NCBI GenBank assembly: GCA_023386455.1
Contig: JAEWJO010000332.1
Location: forward strand, 1 to 45,825
Direction of reading: 5' to 3'
DNA length: 45,825 bases
DNA from: Pseudomonadota bacterium
Lineage (GTDB): Bacteria > Myxococcota_A > Polyangia > Haliangiales > Haliangiaceae
A program made the translations under genes and the position numbers. Below the pieces are notes generated by a model, which was given only the letters and a program-made list of their open reading frames with translations, ran no database searches and was not told the origin of the DNA. Positions within the stretch are counted from its first letter, which is position 1; each line of letters begins with the position of its first letter. Shown in pieces: positions 17,981-28,411 of the stretch.

Positions 17981-18320
17981 TCCTCGAGACCGCGACGCTG
18001 CAAGACATCGAGCCCGCCGCGTACTGCTCGCCGCAGTGCGTGCACCTTGACCGTAAAGAAGTGCTGCTGCCCTGGCACTACTCCGCGCAGCGCTGACGTG
18101 CGCTAACCACAATCCGCGCTGCATCGCGATAGATGGGCGCGGCGAGGACTTACGGCGAAGCTGCACGGCATCGACCCTTCTGCGTACCTGCTCGCCGCAG
18201 TGCGGGCCGCCGATCGCGGTGAAGCGCTCCTGCCGCGGCAGTACGCCGCGCAGATCTGACGTGCGCTAACCAGGTTTCGCGTTGCGCGCCCCCACGACGG
18301 GGCGCGGCGAGGACTGACGG
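17981..18320 (+). mobile_element. two tandem decayed transposase C-terminal remnants (IS66-like)
   Basis: Two ~164-bp copies lie head to tail. Copy B reads LHGIDPSAYLLAAVRAADR, then LLPRQYAAQI and a stop. Copy A reads 'TLQDIEPAAY', is frameshifted for about 10 codons, then ends 'VLLPWHYSAQR' and a stop. Both stops are followed by the same CTGACGTGCGCTAACCA (18093-18109 and 18256-18272), and both copies end at GGGCGCGGCGAGGACT (18135 and 18300). The peptide pattern (L.GI.P.AY...LLP..) is that of IS66-family transposase C-termini. No intact transposase, accessory ORF or inverted repeat remains. The rest of 17801-18411 holds no gene that I can support. Confidence 0.5.
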
Positions 18321-18411
18321 TCATCCGGGCGATTTCGGTCTCGTGTAACGTGCACTGAAATATCGGCGAATTCAAGTTGACCGGCGGAAGTCATGGTGCT
18401 ACCAATCCTGA

Positions 18412-19242
18412 ATGGCGGGCACGGTCGGGAACCAGCTACGGCTACCAATCAGCGACAGGAAGCCGAAGAAGCCGAAGAAGCCGAACACCCATGGTGGTCG
18501 ACGTCCGCGGGCAGGCCGCAAGCCGAAGGGGCGCCGGGCCGGCTCGCCGCACAAGGCCCGTCCTACCCTCAAGGCTCGCTTCCCCGTTCACGTCACGCTG
18601 CGCGTCCACGCCGACGTCAGCAGCCTCCGCAAGCGGCTCATGTATCGCGCGCTCCGGGAGGCGACGATCGCCGTCGCGATGCGCGAGCTCCACGATCGCG
18701 CGGAAGGCGCATTCCGGATCGTTCACATCAGCATCCAGCGCGACCACGTCCACCTGCTCGTGGAGGCAGATCACGAGCGTGCCCTCTCGAACGGCATGCA
18801 GCGGTTCCAGATCTCTGCGGCAAAGCACATGAATGCTGCGATCTCGGTTCGCCGAACCGAGCGTCGTCGCGGCAGTGTCTTCCCCGATCGGTTTCACCAG
18901 GAGATCATCGAGACGCCGCGTCAGGCGCGCCACGCGCTGAGCTACGTGCTTAACAACTGGCGCAAGCATCGCGAGGACGGCGCTGCTGTCGCGCGCGCCT
19001 GGAATGTCGACCCGTTCTCGACGGGCATCTCGTTCGATGGCTGGAAGCAGCGCGAGGACGCCGACGTGTGGTGGAAGCCTCGCGAAGGCTACGATCCGCT
19101 GGTCGTGTACCTACCGAGGACCTGGCTCTTGCGAGTTGGCTGGCGCAAGCACGGCGCCATCTCGTGGACCGAGGTCCCGGGCGCCAGGCGCCGTTCTGTC
19201 GCGACGCCGCGCGCGCCGCAGTCGCCAAGCGCGCGCTCTTGA
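18412..19242 (+). CDS. Y1 (HUH) transposase of the IS200/REP-associated type
   Basis: 276 residues. A basic Lys/Pro/Arg-rich N-terminus (20-50) is followed by a Y1 transposase domain. The HUH pair is H112 and H114 in 'QRDHVHLLVEA', and the nucleophile is probably Y178 in 'LSYVLNNWRKH', with N182 in the position of the helper residue. 'GGRRPRAGRKPKG' and 'PVHVTLRV' are typical of the stand-alone family common in delta-proteobacteria. No IS200/605 end hairpins or TnpB are visible, so it may be a single-copy, domesticated or REP-type transposase. It lies between IS66-like remnants and a truncated surface-protein gene, marking an insertion-prone site. Confidence 0.78.
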   Translation: MAGTVGNQLRLPISDRKPKKPKKPNTHGGRRPRAGRKPKGRRAGSPHKARPTLKARFPVHVTLRVHADVSSLRKRLMYRALREATIAVAMRELHDRAEGAFRIVHISIQRDHVHLLVEADHERALSNGMQRFQISAAKHMNAAISVRRTERRRGSVFPDRFHQEIIETPRQARHALSYVLNNWRKHREDGAAVARAWNVDPFSTGISFDGWKQREDADVWWKPREGYDPLVVYLPRTWLLRVGWRKHGAISWTEVPGARRRSVATPRAPQSPSARS

Positions 19243-19267
19243 AGCGGAGCGTTACGCAGTTCCAGGA

Positions 19268-19447
19268 ATGATTGTTGCCGACCCGAGGTTTCTCGATCTC
19301 GCTGGACGGGACTTCAGGCTGCAGAGCACGAGCCCGGCAGTGGATGCTGCGGTTGTGGGATCGATTGTTCCTGCAACCGACATTCTTGGTATCGCTCGCC
19401 CGCAAGGAGTTGCGTCGGACCTCGGCGCGTACGAGTTCAGGCCGTAG
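19268..19447 (+). pseudogene. orphan C-terminus of a beta-helix / choice-of-anchor Q surface protein
   Basis: About 60 codons reading 'DPRFLDLAGRDFRLQSTSPAVD', then 'PATDILGIARPQG' and 'SDLGAYEF' before the stop. This is the characteristic C-terminal end of right-handed parallel beta-helix proteins of the choice-of-anchor Q type, which are normally several hundred residues long. The body of the gene is missing; the transposase gene ends 25 bases upstream. It is best explained as a remnant left by insertion or deletion at this site. Confidence 0.7.
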
Positions 19448-19460
19448 GCCGAAAGCGAAT

Positions 19461-19482
19461 CGAGCCCGATCGCCCGGGCTCG
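19461..19482. terminator. GC-rich hairpin between convergent units
   Basis: CGAGCCCG and CGGGCTCG form a perfect 8-bp stem with a 6-base loop, 14 bases after the remnant's stop and 22 bases beyond the stop of the leftward gene at 19505. TT follows on the plus strand; there is no longer U-tract. Confidence 0.5.
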
Positions 19483-19504
19483 TTCAGTCACGAAGCGTCC
19501 CTGT

Positions 19505-20500
19505 CTAGAACGGACCCTGGTTCGTGTAGCAGAACTTCGCGGCGGTCGCCGGGAACATGTAGCCGGTCGCCATGCACATCTCGTCGACCTGCGCGCTCGG
19601 GCCATCCTCGATCGGCATCGTGTTCGGTCCGACGTTGTCGTACCGGCACGTGTACGTCAGCTTGTTCGACGCGAAGGTGTAGAACGGCGTCGTGTCCCAC
19701 GTCTTGGCGCCGGGGTGCTCCCATGCATCCGCGCCCTCGCTATGGAACACCATGTTCTGACCGTCCTTGATCTCGGTCATGACGGACTGCTTGTGCGAGT
19801 GCGTCGACACCGTCCAGAACTTCACGTTCTGGGGGACGTTGCACGTCTCGGTCTCCTCGACGCCGGCCGTGTCCTTGGGAATGTTGATGTTGGCGTTGTA
19901 CGTGATGTACGCGGCCGTCGGCGTGTACTGCGTACCCTCGTCGTATGCGTACGCGTTGAGGGTGACGTGCGCGGTGATCGGATCGTCGGTCGAGTTCAGG
20001 TAGTGCATCTGGAAGTACGCCTTCTGATGCGGCTGGACTTCCATGCCGAGCGGCTTGCCAGTGCCATCGTCGGCGGGCATCGGCAGCTCGCCGTGCGGCG
20101 TCTGTGCCGCATAGACCCAGATCGGGACGCTCAGCGCGCCGCCACCGCCGCAGTCGCCGCTCGGATCGAGCGTGCCGTCCGCGGGCTGGCCGGAGGTGCC
20201 GTTGAACATGATCATGTGGTGGCTGCCCTCGGTCATGTCCGAGGTCCACTTCTTGATCACGAGCTTCGAGTCATTCGGCGTCGTGAAGTAGTAGCAGTAC
20301 GTCACTTCCTCGCCGGGGGCGATGGTCACGTCCTTGCTCTGGATCGAGAACGCCGCGTTCGGATCGACGCCGCTACCAGACCCGCTGCCGGATCCACTAC
20401 CGCTGCCGCTCCCCATCCCATCGTCATCGCCCATCGGTTCAGTGCCGCACGCGGCCACGGCGGCAAGCATCACGAAAGCAATAGAAAGCGAGCTGCGCAT
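19505..20500 (-). CDS. copper type II monooxygenase-like (PHM/DBM fold) lipoprotein
   Basis: A 331-residue lipoprotein. MRSSLSIAFVMLAAVAAC gives the lipobox, followed by an acidic patch and a Gly-Ser repeat linker. The mature part has the ligand set of peptidylglycine hydroxylating monooxygenase-like enzymes: H94-H95 in 'SHHMIMF', H166 in 'QMHYLN', H234 and H236 in 'STHSHKQS', and M308 in 'DEMC'. All copper ligands are thus present, implying two copper centres and ascorbate-type hydroxylation of an extracellular substrate that cannot be named. The start at 20500 is preferred because it begins the signal peptide and is preceded by GAGGGGG. Confidence 0.82.
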   Translation of the reverse strand: MRSSLSIAFVMLAAVAACGTEPMGDDDGMGSGSGSGSGSGSGSGVDPNAAFSIQSKDVTIAPGEEVTYCYYFTTPNDSKLVIKKWTSDMTEGSHHMIMFNGTSGQPADGTLDPSGDCGGGGALSVPIWVYAAQTPHGELPMPADDGTGKPLGMEVQPHQKAYFQMHYLNSTDDPITAHVTLNAYAYDEGTQYTPTAAYITYNANINIPKDTAGVEETETCNVPQNVKFWTVSTHSHKQSVMTEIKDGQNMVFHSEGADAWEHPGAKTWDTTPFYTFASNKLTYTCRYDNVGPNTMPIEDGPSAQVDEMCMATGYMFPATAAKFCYTNQGPF

Positions 20501-20646
20501 CGATAACCCCCTCAGGCTGGAGGCGAGGGTATCAACGCCGGTGGGCGTGTCCACTGGTTTTATTGAACAGAAGTTCCGTTTCGCGGTTGCTTCGACTGAC
20601 AGGCTCTGATGCCAGCGTGCTGCGGCACACGTACACTGCAGACCCC

Positions 20647-21930
20647 ATGAGCAGTTTCGACGTCGACTTCTTCGTGATCGGCGGCGGCTCCGGAGGTGTC
20701 CGGGCTGCCCGTATTGCCGCCGAGCATGGGGCTCGCGTCGCGATTGCCGAGTCGAGTCGCTGGGGTGGAACGTGCGTGGTTCGCGGGTGCGTGCCCAAGA
20801 AGCTGATGGTGTACGCGAGCGAGGTCAGCCGGAGCCTCGATGACGCGCGTCGCCAAGGTTGGACCATTCCCGAGGCGAGCTTCGACTGGGCGTCATTTAT
20901 CGCGGCCAAGGACATCGAGATCACGCGGCTGTCGAGTGCGTACCTGACCCGGTTGCAGAAGGCGGGCGTCCGCGTGATCGAGGGCAGGGCGGTGCTCGCG
21001 GATCCGCACACGATCGAGGTGAACGGCGAGCGCGTGACAGCGGCAAACGTGCTCGTCGCGACCGGCGGCAAGGCGCTCTTGCCCTCGGTGGGGCGCTACA
21101 TCACGTCGGACGAGGCGTTTCATCTGCCGGAGCTGCCGCGACGGATCGCGATCCTCGGCTCCGGGTACATCGGGCTCGAGTTCGCGCACATCTTCGCGGG
21201 CTTTGGGGCGCAGGTGACGGTCGTGCGGCGCGGCGACCACGTGTTGCGCGGCTTCGATCCCGACGTCGCGCTCGAGGCGGAGCGCAACCTGGCAGCGCAC
21301 GGGATCACGCTCGTGCAGGGATTGTCCGTCGAGGGCATCGAGCACGACCTCGCGATGGCGGCGATCGGGCGCGTGCCGAACAGCGCGGAGATGGGACTGG
21401 CGGAGGCCGGCGTGATGGTCGACGGCGTCGGCGCGGTGATCGTCGACGAGTTTTCGCGCACGAGCCTGCCGCACGTTCACGCGGTCGGTGACGTCACGAA
21501 CCGCGTGCAGCTGACGCCGATCGCGATCCGCGAGGGCCACGCGGTCGCGGACACGCTGTTCGGCAAGCTGCCGACGCCGATCAAGTACGACCTGATCCCG
21601 ACCGCGGTGTTCGCGCAGCCGGCGGTCGCCGCGGTCGGTCTGACGGAGCCGGCGGCACGCGCGGCGGGCTTCGAGGTGCAGATCTTCCGCGCGCGGTTCC
21701 GGCCGATGCGCTACGCGCTGTCGGGCCGCGACGAGTTCGTGCTGATCAAGCTCGTCGTGTGTCGGTTGACCGACCGCGTGCTCGGCGTGCACATGGTCGG
21801 TACGGATGCGCCCGAGATCGTGCAGACGGCGGCGATCGCGATGACGATGGGCGCGACGAAGATGGACTTCGATCGCACGTTCGCGCTGCATCCGACGACG
21901 GCCGAGGAGCTCGTGCTCCTGCGCGGCTAG
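20647..21930 (+). CDS. gor: glutathione-disulfide reductase (class I pyridine nucleotide-disulfide oxidoreductase)
   Basis: A 427-residue FAD/NADPH enzyme. 'VIGGGSGGVRAARIAAEHGA' binds FAD; the redox disulphide is C43/C48 in GGTCVVRGCVPKK; 'ILGSGYIGLEFA' is the NAD(P) Rossmann loop; 'VHAVGDVTNRVQLTPIA' is the second FAD motif; and 'HPTTAEELV' carries the catalytic histidine. It most resembles glutathione reductase rather than lipoamide or mercuric reductase. It is about 25 residues short: 'GLSVEGIEHD' runs straight into 'LAMAAIGRVPN', so the usual hairpin between residues ~228 and 236 is missing. A second small gap lies near 'LLPSVGRYITSDEAF'. Its end overlaps the convergent gene by 4 bases. 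Confidence 0.88.
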   Translation: MSSFDVDFFVIGGGSGGVRAARIAAEHGARVAIAESSRWGGTCVVRGCVPKKLMVYASEVSRSLDDARRQGWTIPEASFDWASFIAAKDIEITRLSSAYLTRLQKAGVRVIEGRAVLADPHTIEVNGERVTAANVLVATGGKALLPSVGRYITSDEAFHLPELPRRIAILGSGYIGLEFAHIFAGFGAQVTVVRRGDHVLRGFDPDVALEAERNLAAHGITLVQGLSVEGIEHDLAMAAIGRVPNSAEMGLAEAGVMVDGVGAVIVDEFSRTSLPHVHAVGDVTNRVQLTPIAIREGHAVADTLFGKLPTPIKYDLIPTAVFAQPAVAAVGLTEPAARAAGFEVQIFRARFRPMRYALSGRDEFVLIKLVVCRLTDRVLGVHMVGTDAPEIVQTAAIAMTMGATKMDFDRTFALHPTTAEELVLLRG

Positions 21931-22430
21931 GGCTGGGCGCCTTCGTTGATCCAGCGGCGGATCGAGTCGATCATCTCGCCGCACAGGCGCGGCTGGTTCC
22001 ACGGCATGTAGCCCTCGAGCTCGGGGCCGGGCTCGCCGCCGATCTGGACCATCAGCATGCTCTGCGCCGACGCGCCGGCGACGACGCGCTTCCAGCTGGA
22101 GTTGTAGGTCGAGGTCACGCCGACGAGCGCGGTGCGCGCCGTCACGGCGGAGAGGTTCATGCCGGCGGCGGGATTGCTGCCGCTGTGGCAGCCCTCGGTG
22201 CAGTGCACGTCGAAGACGTTGGCCTGGATCCACGCGAGGTCGGAGTGGAAGACGGCGTCCTCGCACGGCGTGAGGTTCGCGCCGTCGTCGGGGACGCGGC
22301 CGTCGTTCGGCGGCGACGTCATCGGACCGTCGACACCGGCGTCGACGGAGGTGGGATCCTGGTCTTGCGAAGTCCTCACGTCGGTGCCGCACGCGGCGGC
22401 AGCGAGCGCAATTCCGAGTACCAAACGCAT
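21927..22430 (-). CDS. lipoprotein with cytochrome-like CxxxCH motif
   Basis: 167 residues. MRLVLGIALAAAAC is a short lipoprotein signal. After a disordered spacer, 'WIQANVFDVHCTEGCHSG' contains C77, C81 and H82, a CX3CH arrangement, followed by 'NPAAGMNLS' and a C-terminal 'MIDSIRRWINEGAQP'. The pattern matches the short surface proteins related to planctomycete-type cytochrome c domains ('IF...C...GCH', then 'W...GA'). Because of the extra residue, covalent haem attachment is uncertain; a structural disulphide is possible. The gene overlaps gor by 4 bases on the opposite strand. Confidence 0.72.
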   Translation of the reverse strand: MRLVLGIALAAAACGTDVRTSQDQDPTSVDAGVDGPMTSPPNDGRVPDDGANLTPCEDAVFHSDLAWIQANVFDVHCTEGCHSGSNPAAGMNLSAVTARTALVGVTSTYNSSWKRVVAGASAQSMLMVQIGGEPGPELEGYMPWNQPRLCGEMIDSIRRWINEGAQP

Positions 22431-22489
22431 GGCAGTGCACTCAGCAAGGCTCGCACCAGTGACGTGCGCCGGGCATCCTCGGTAGTTAT

Positions 22490-22504
22490 GCGAGGTCACC
22501 TCGC
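22490..22504. promoter_or_regulatory. 15-bp palindrome in a divergent intergenic region
   Basis: GCGAGGT-C-ACCTCGC is a perfect 7-1-7 inverted repeat, 60 bases upstream of the lipoprotein start at 22430 and 188 bases from the membrane protein start at 22693. It is a candidate operator for the leftward gene. Confidence 0.3.
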
Positions 22505-22692
22505 GCATCGCTCGCCGCGGCGCGCTCCCACGCACGCCGCGCGATGGAACGGACTTTTCGTGAACGTCCGGTACGCGATGAGCCCGACGACCGAGCAGGT
22601 GCGCGTCGATGTCGGCCCGTCCGGCGTGAACAGATCGCTCGCGCCGCTCCGGTTCGGCGCACTTTGGTCGGCCGGCGCGATACGTTTGCGTG

Positions 22693-24057
22693 ATGTCCGA
22701 CGACGGTTCCGGTAAGCCACCGCAGGCACCCTGGCCCCACGTTCCGCCGCCACAGCAGCCCGCGCAGCATCCCCAGCATCCGCAGCATCCGCAGCACGCA
22801 GGCTACGCACCGCCGCAGCACGGCTATCCGCAGCCGCAGTACGGCTACGGCGCACCGCAGATGCCGCCGCCGCAGCAGCAGCAATACGGCTACGGCGCGC
22901 CGCAGATGCCGCCGCCGCCGGCGCGAGCGCCTGCCGCGTCGCCGGGCGAGACGAGCATGTTCAAGCGATCACTCGGCCGCGCGTTCAGGCTTCGCATCGA
23001 GCCGTACGAGGTGAAGCCGTCGGAGCGCGAGGCACTGGCCGCGGCGAAGATCCACGATCCGTACCTGCAGGCATTCCTCGCCTGGCGTCGTTCGCTGCTG
23101 TTCCTCGTCGCGTTCGCGCTGTTGCCGCTGACCGCGCTCCGCATGCACGACGCGCTGTCGGACGATCTTCCCGACCAGCTGAAGTTCATCGTCCTCGTGC
23201 CCGCGGGCGCCGAGGCACTGCTCTGCCTCGTGTGCTGGTACCAGCTCAAGAACTGGACGCGCTGGCGCAAGCAGCGGCGCGCGCTCGCATGGGCGTGGGG
23301 CATCTTCATGATCGCGCCATTTCTCGTGTTCTTCGTCCCCGTCGACGCGCTGATCGCCGACTTCGTGCGCGATCAGGTCGGTGCCGCCGCCGGTGGTACC
23401 GCGGATGCGTGGGGCGCCGAGGGCGGCGACGTCGCCGCCAATGCCGCGGCGGCGGCGGGCATCGTCACCGCGCTCAAGGTCTCGATCTCGATCTACGCGC
23501 TGCTGACGCTCGCGCCGAAGGCGGTGTCGCTGCTCGCCGGTACGATCCGCGCGGGCCTCGTCACGAAGATGCTGTTTCCGGGCACGTCGGGACCGGGCTG
23601 GATCGTTGTCCTCGCGACGCCGCTGTACACGCTGTTCGTGTTCACGCTGCTGATCGTGCCGTACCAGATCACGGGGAGCGGTTGGTATGCCGGCGCGATG
23701 ATCGGCCTCGCCGTCGCCCAGATCTCGATCGGCCGCGCCGGATATTCGCTGACGAAGCCGACGACGCACGACGAGGCGGTCAAGCGCGTCGCGAAGGCGC
23801 GAGGCGTGTACCTGATCTCGATCCTCGCGTTCGCGGGGTGCTTGCTCGTCGCGCTCGGCTCGCTCGCGGGCCAGCTCGAAGCGACGACGATCGCGACGAC
23901 GGTGCTGTCGTTCGAGGCGAACGTGCTGATCCTGACGCTGATCGGCAGCGATCTCGTCGTCGCGGGACTCGATCGCGCGCGCGGCCAGTCCGAGGGGGCG
24001 CGGCACCTCGTCGACGAGTCTCACCGCAAGCTCGCCGCGTTCGCGAACGAGACGTAG
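22693..24057 (+). CDS. multi-spanning membrane protein with Pro/Gln/His-rich cytoplasmic tail
   Basis: About 454 residues. Residues 1-90 are Pro, Gln, His, Gly and Tyr-rich, with two copies of 'QYGYGAPQMPPP' and a nine-base DNA repeat. Then 'RLRIEPYEVKPSEREALAAAKI' leads into about eight hydrophobic segments, beginning near 'SLLFLVAFALLPLTAL' and 'FIVLVPAGAEALLCLVC'. The short C-terminal tail is soluble. It is not similar to a transporter family I know; the order suggests a DUF-type integral membrane protein. A GTG one codon earlier (22690) is an alternative start. It converges on nspC with a 10-bp gap. Confidence 0.7.
   Translation: MSDDGSGKPPQAPWPHVPPPQQPAQHPQHPQHPQHAGYAPPQHGYPQPQYGYGAPQMPPPQQQQYGYGAPQMPPPPARAPAASPGETSMFKRSLGRAFRLRIEPYEVKPSEREALAAAKIHDPYLQAFLAWRRSLLFLVAFALLPLTALRMHDALSDDLPDQLKFIVLVPAGAEALLCLVCWYQLKNWTRWRKQRRALAWAWGIFMIAPFLVFFVPVDALIADFVRDQVGAAAGGTADAWGAEGGDVAANAAAAAGIVTALKVSISIYALLTLAPKAVSLLAGTIRAGLVTKMLFPGTSGPGWIVVLATPLYTLFVFTLLIVPYQITGSGWYAGAMIGLAVAQISIGRAGYSLTKPTTHDEAVKRVAKARGVYLISILAFAGCLLVALGSLAGQLEATTIATTVLSFEANVLILTLIGSDLVVAGLDRARGQSEGARHLVDESHRKLAAFANET
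22765..22800 (+). repeat. nine-base tandem repeat in coding sequence
   Basis: Four units of the pattern CAGCATCCG (last unit diverged) encode Gln-His-Pro repeats in the disordered tail of the membrane protein. Confidence 0.8.
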
Positions 24058-24067
24058 GACAGGAGCG

Positions 24068-26424
<2,357 letters not shown>

Positions 26425-26439
26425 GGCCCTCTTATAGCC

Positions 26440-27429
26440 TCAGTCCCCCTGGATGTCGTCGGCCGGAGCCACGGGAGCGAGATCGCGCCGCACCGCCTTG
26501 GTCAGGCGGCGCGCGAACCGGCGCGGCTTGCGGCGATACGCCTCGCGGCCGGCCTTGCGCGAGTCCTTCATCAGATCGTCGACCTGGCCGCTGATCGAGT
26601 CGACCAGGCGAGCGAGCGCGTCCGGAGCCACACTGGTGCCGTGCGTCTTGACGAAGTCGCGCATCATGATGAGGTCGACCGCCGGACCCTGCGTGTCGGT
26701 CACACCCTCGATCTCGCGCTGGATCTCGCCGACGCGCAGGCCCGCGTAGTCCTCGAGCAGCTCGAGCTGGTACGCGAGCTCCTTGCTGCGGCGGCGCCAG
26801 CGATGGAACGAGCGCTTGCTCTTCTTCGCCGCCTTGCGCGCGACGCGTGCCTCGGCGTAGACGCCGCGGATCCCGCGCTCGACGACCTCCCACGGGAGCG
26901 TCTGCGGCAGCGCCGCCTCGAGTGCCTCGACCTGGGCCGCGGTGCGGGCGGCGCCCTCGGCGAGCAGCTGCTTGATCTCGGCGATCGGCGGGATCGCGTC
27001 GCGCGCGGCGTCGACGATCGCGGTCGCGGTGTCTCGCTCGATCTCGCCGAGCGACATCAGGTTGATCGCGTCGGGCGCGACCGCGTGATCGCGTGCCGTG
27101 CTCACCGAGCGGCGTGCCTCCTGCAGCGCGCGGCCGACGGCACGGCGCTCGCTCTTCGGCAGCGCAGCCGCGACGAGCTTCAGGATCGCGCGCGCGCGGC
27201 GAAGTGCCTTGCGGTAGTCGTGCACCGCGGTCGACGCGTTCTTGTCGACGCTGCCCGCGGCCTCGCGCGCCGCGTCGGCTGCGCCCTGGAACTCGGCGAC
27301 GAGGACGCGCCGCAGCTCCACCTCGTCGTCGATCACCGACAGCTTGCTCCCGATCGGCCCGAGCTTGTCGTGCTCGCGAAACGGAAGCGATTCCACCTTG
27401 GGACCATCCGAGGATGTCGTCGTCGCCAT
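26440..27429 (-). CDS. CHAD domain protein (polyphosphate-binding type)
   Basis: A 329-residue helical protein rich in Arg, Lys and Ala. 'AVHDYRKALRRARAILKLV' and 'KKSKRSFHRWRRRSKELAYQLELL' (in parts) are the conserved histidine-and-basic helices of CHAD domains, one in each half. They form the positively charged channel known to bind polyphosphate. There is no linked CYTH domain. The ATG at 27429 is chosen over one six codons upstream. It is divergent from a PPK2 gene and directly upstream of two polyamine biosynthesis genes. Confidence 0.88.
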   Translation of the reverse strand: MATTTSSDGPKVESLPFREHDKLGPIGSKLSVIDDEVELRRVLVAEFQGAADAAREAAGSVDKNASTAVHDYRKALRRARAILKLVAAALPKSERRAVGRALQEARRSVSTARDHAVAPDAINLMSLGEIERDTATAIVDAARDAIPPIAEIKQLLAEGAARTAAQVEALEAALPQTLPWEVVERGIRGVYAEARVARKAAKKSKRSFHRWRRRSKELAYQLELLEDYAGLRVGEIQREIEGVTDTQGPAVDLIMMRDFVKTHGTSVAPDALARLVDSISGQVDDLMKDSRKAGREAYRRKPRRFARRLTKAVRRDLAPVAPADDIQGD

Positions 27430-27457
27430 CAGATTTCGACGATACACCGCAGCGTCC

Positions 27458-27492
27458 GGATTACCGATCGTGAGTCGGGATTCGGTATCGTG
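27458..27492 (+). promoter_or_regulatory. 20-bp-spaced direct repeat upstream of ppk2
   Basis: GGATT-N4-ATCGTG occurs at 27458 and again at 27478, exactly two helical turns apart, ending 8 bases before the ATG at 27501. Tandem direct repeats on one face suit OmpR/PhoB-type activators or a repressor. It lies in the 71-bp divergent region with the CHAD operon. Confidence 0.4.
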
Positions 27493-27500
27493 CCGTGGCG

Positions 27501-28403
27501 ATGCCCAAGTCGATCCTGTTCGAGCCCGTCGACAATCCGTACCTCGTGCCGTTCGACGGCTCCTTCAAGCTCTCGAAGATGCGCACCGAGGCGGAGAACA
27601 AGCCGGCGAAGAAGGACAACGTCCGTGCGCTCGAGGAGCACGTCGCGAAGCTCGAGAGGCAGCAGCGCGTGCTCTACGCGCAGGACCGCTACTCCGTCGT
27701 GCTCATCTTCCAGGCGCTCGACGCCGCCGGCAAGGACGGCACGATCCGCGCGGTGATGAGCGGCGTGAACCCGCAGGGCTGCCAGGTCTACGCGTTCAAG
27801 CAGCCGACCTCGCTCGAGCTCGATCACGACTTCTTGTGGCGCGTGCAGTGCGCGCTGCCCGAGCGCGGCCGCATCGGCATCTTCAACCGCAGCCACTACG
27901 AGGAGGTCCTCGTCGTGCGCGTCCACCCGGAGTATCTCGACAACGAGCGGTTGCCGCGCGTCCCGAAGAACCTCGACGATCTGTGGGAGGAGCGGTTCGA
28001 CTCGATCAACGAGGCCGAGAAGCACTGGGCGCGCAACGGTGCCGTCGTGCTCAAGTTCTTCCTCCACGTCTCGCAGCGCGAGCAGCACAAGCGGTTCCTC
28101 GAGCGCATCGACGATCCGGATCACAACTGGAAGTTCAGCCCGACCGACATCGAGGAGAGCGCGCACTACGATGACTACATGCACGCGTATCAGGAGGCGC
28201 TGGACGCGACGAGCAAGCCGTGGGCACCGTGGTACTGCATCCCCGCCGACAGCAAGAGCTACATGCGCCGCGTCGTCGCCGAGACCGTCACCAGCACGCT
28301 GGCGCAGTTGCCGCTCGAGTACCCGACGGTCTCCGCCGAGATCAAGGCGAAGATGGCCGGCGCCCGGACGATGCTCGAGGCCGAGATGCGCGAGAAGGAC
28401 TGA
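27501..28403 (+). CDS. ppk2: polyphosphate kinase 2 family protein
   Basis: A 300-residue P-loop kinase. It transfers phosphate between polyphosphate and nucleotides (NDP or NMP class not decidable by eye). Walker A is 'DAAGKDGT' at 74-81; the lid and Walker B region is 'GIFNRSHYEEVLVVRV'. 'KFFLHVSQREQHKRFLERIDD' and 'WYCIPADSKSYMRRVV' (in parts) are PPK2 signatures. It is a single-domain, normal-length protein. A GTG two codons upstream (27495) is an alternative start. It is divergent from the CHAD-polyamine operon and convergent (8 bp) with the cytochrome gene. Confidence 0.94.
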   Translation: MPKSILFEPVDNPYLVPFDGSFKLSKMRTEAENKPAKKDNVRALEEHVAKLERQQRVLYAQDRYSVVLIFQALDAAGKDGTIRAVMSGVNPQGCQVYAFKQPTSLELDHDFLWRVQCALPERGRIGIFNRSHYEEVLVVRVHPEYLDNERLPRVPKNLDDLWEERFDSINEAEKHWARNGAVVLKFFLHVSQREQHKRFLERIDDPDHNWKFSPTDIEESAHYDDYMHAYQEALDATSKPWAPWYCIPADSKSYMRRVVAETVTSTLAQLPLEYPTVSAEIKAKMAGARTMLEAEMREKD

Positions 28404-28411
28404 TCAGCGGG

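Noticed and set aside
18081..18272. CRISPR or short tandem array
   Set aside because: Only two copies of a long unit that codes for a transposase C-terminus; no regular short repeats with unique spacers.
22543..22680. Small rightward gene in the region before the membrane protein
   Set aside because: The frame is Arg/Ser/Thr-rich without a ribosome site; the region is better read as a divergent promoter.
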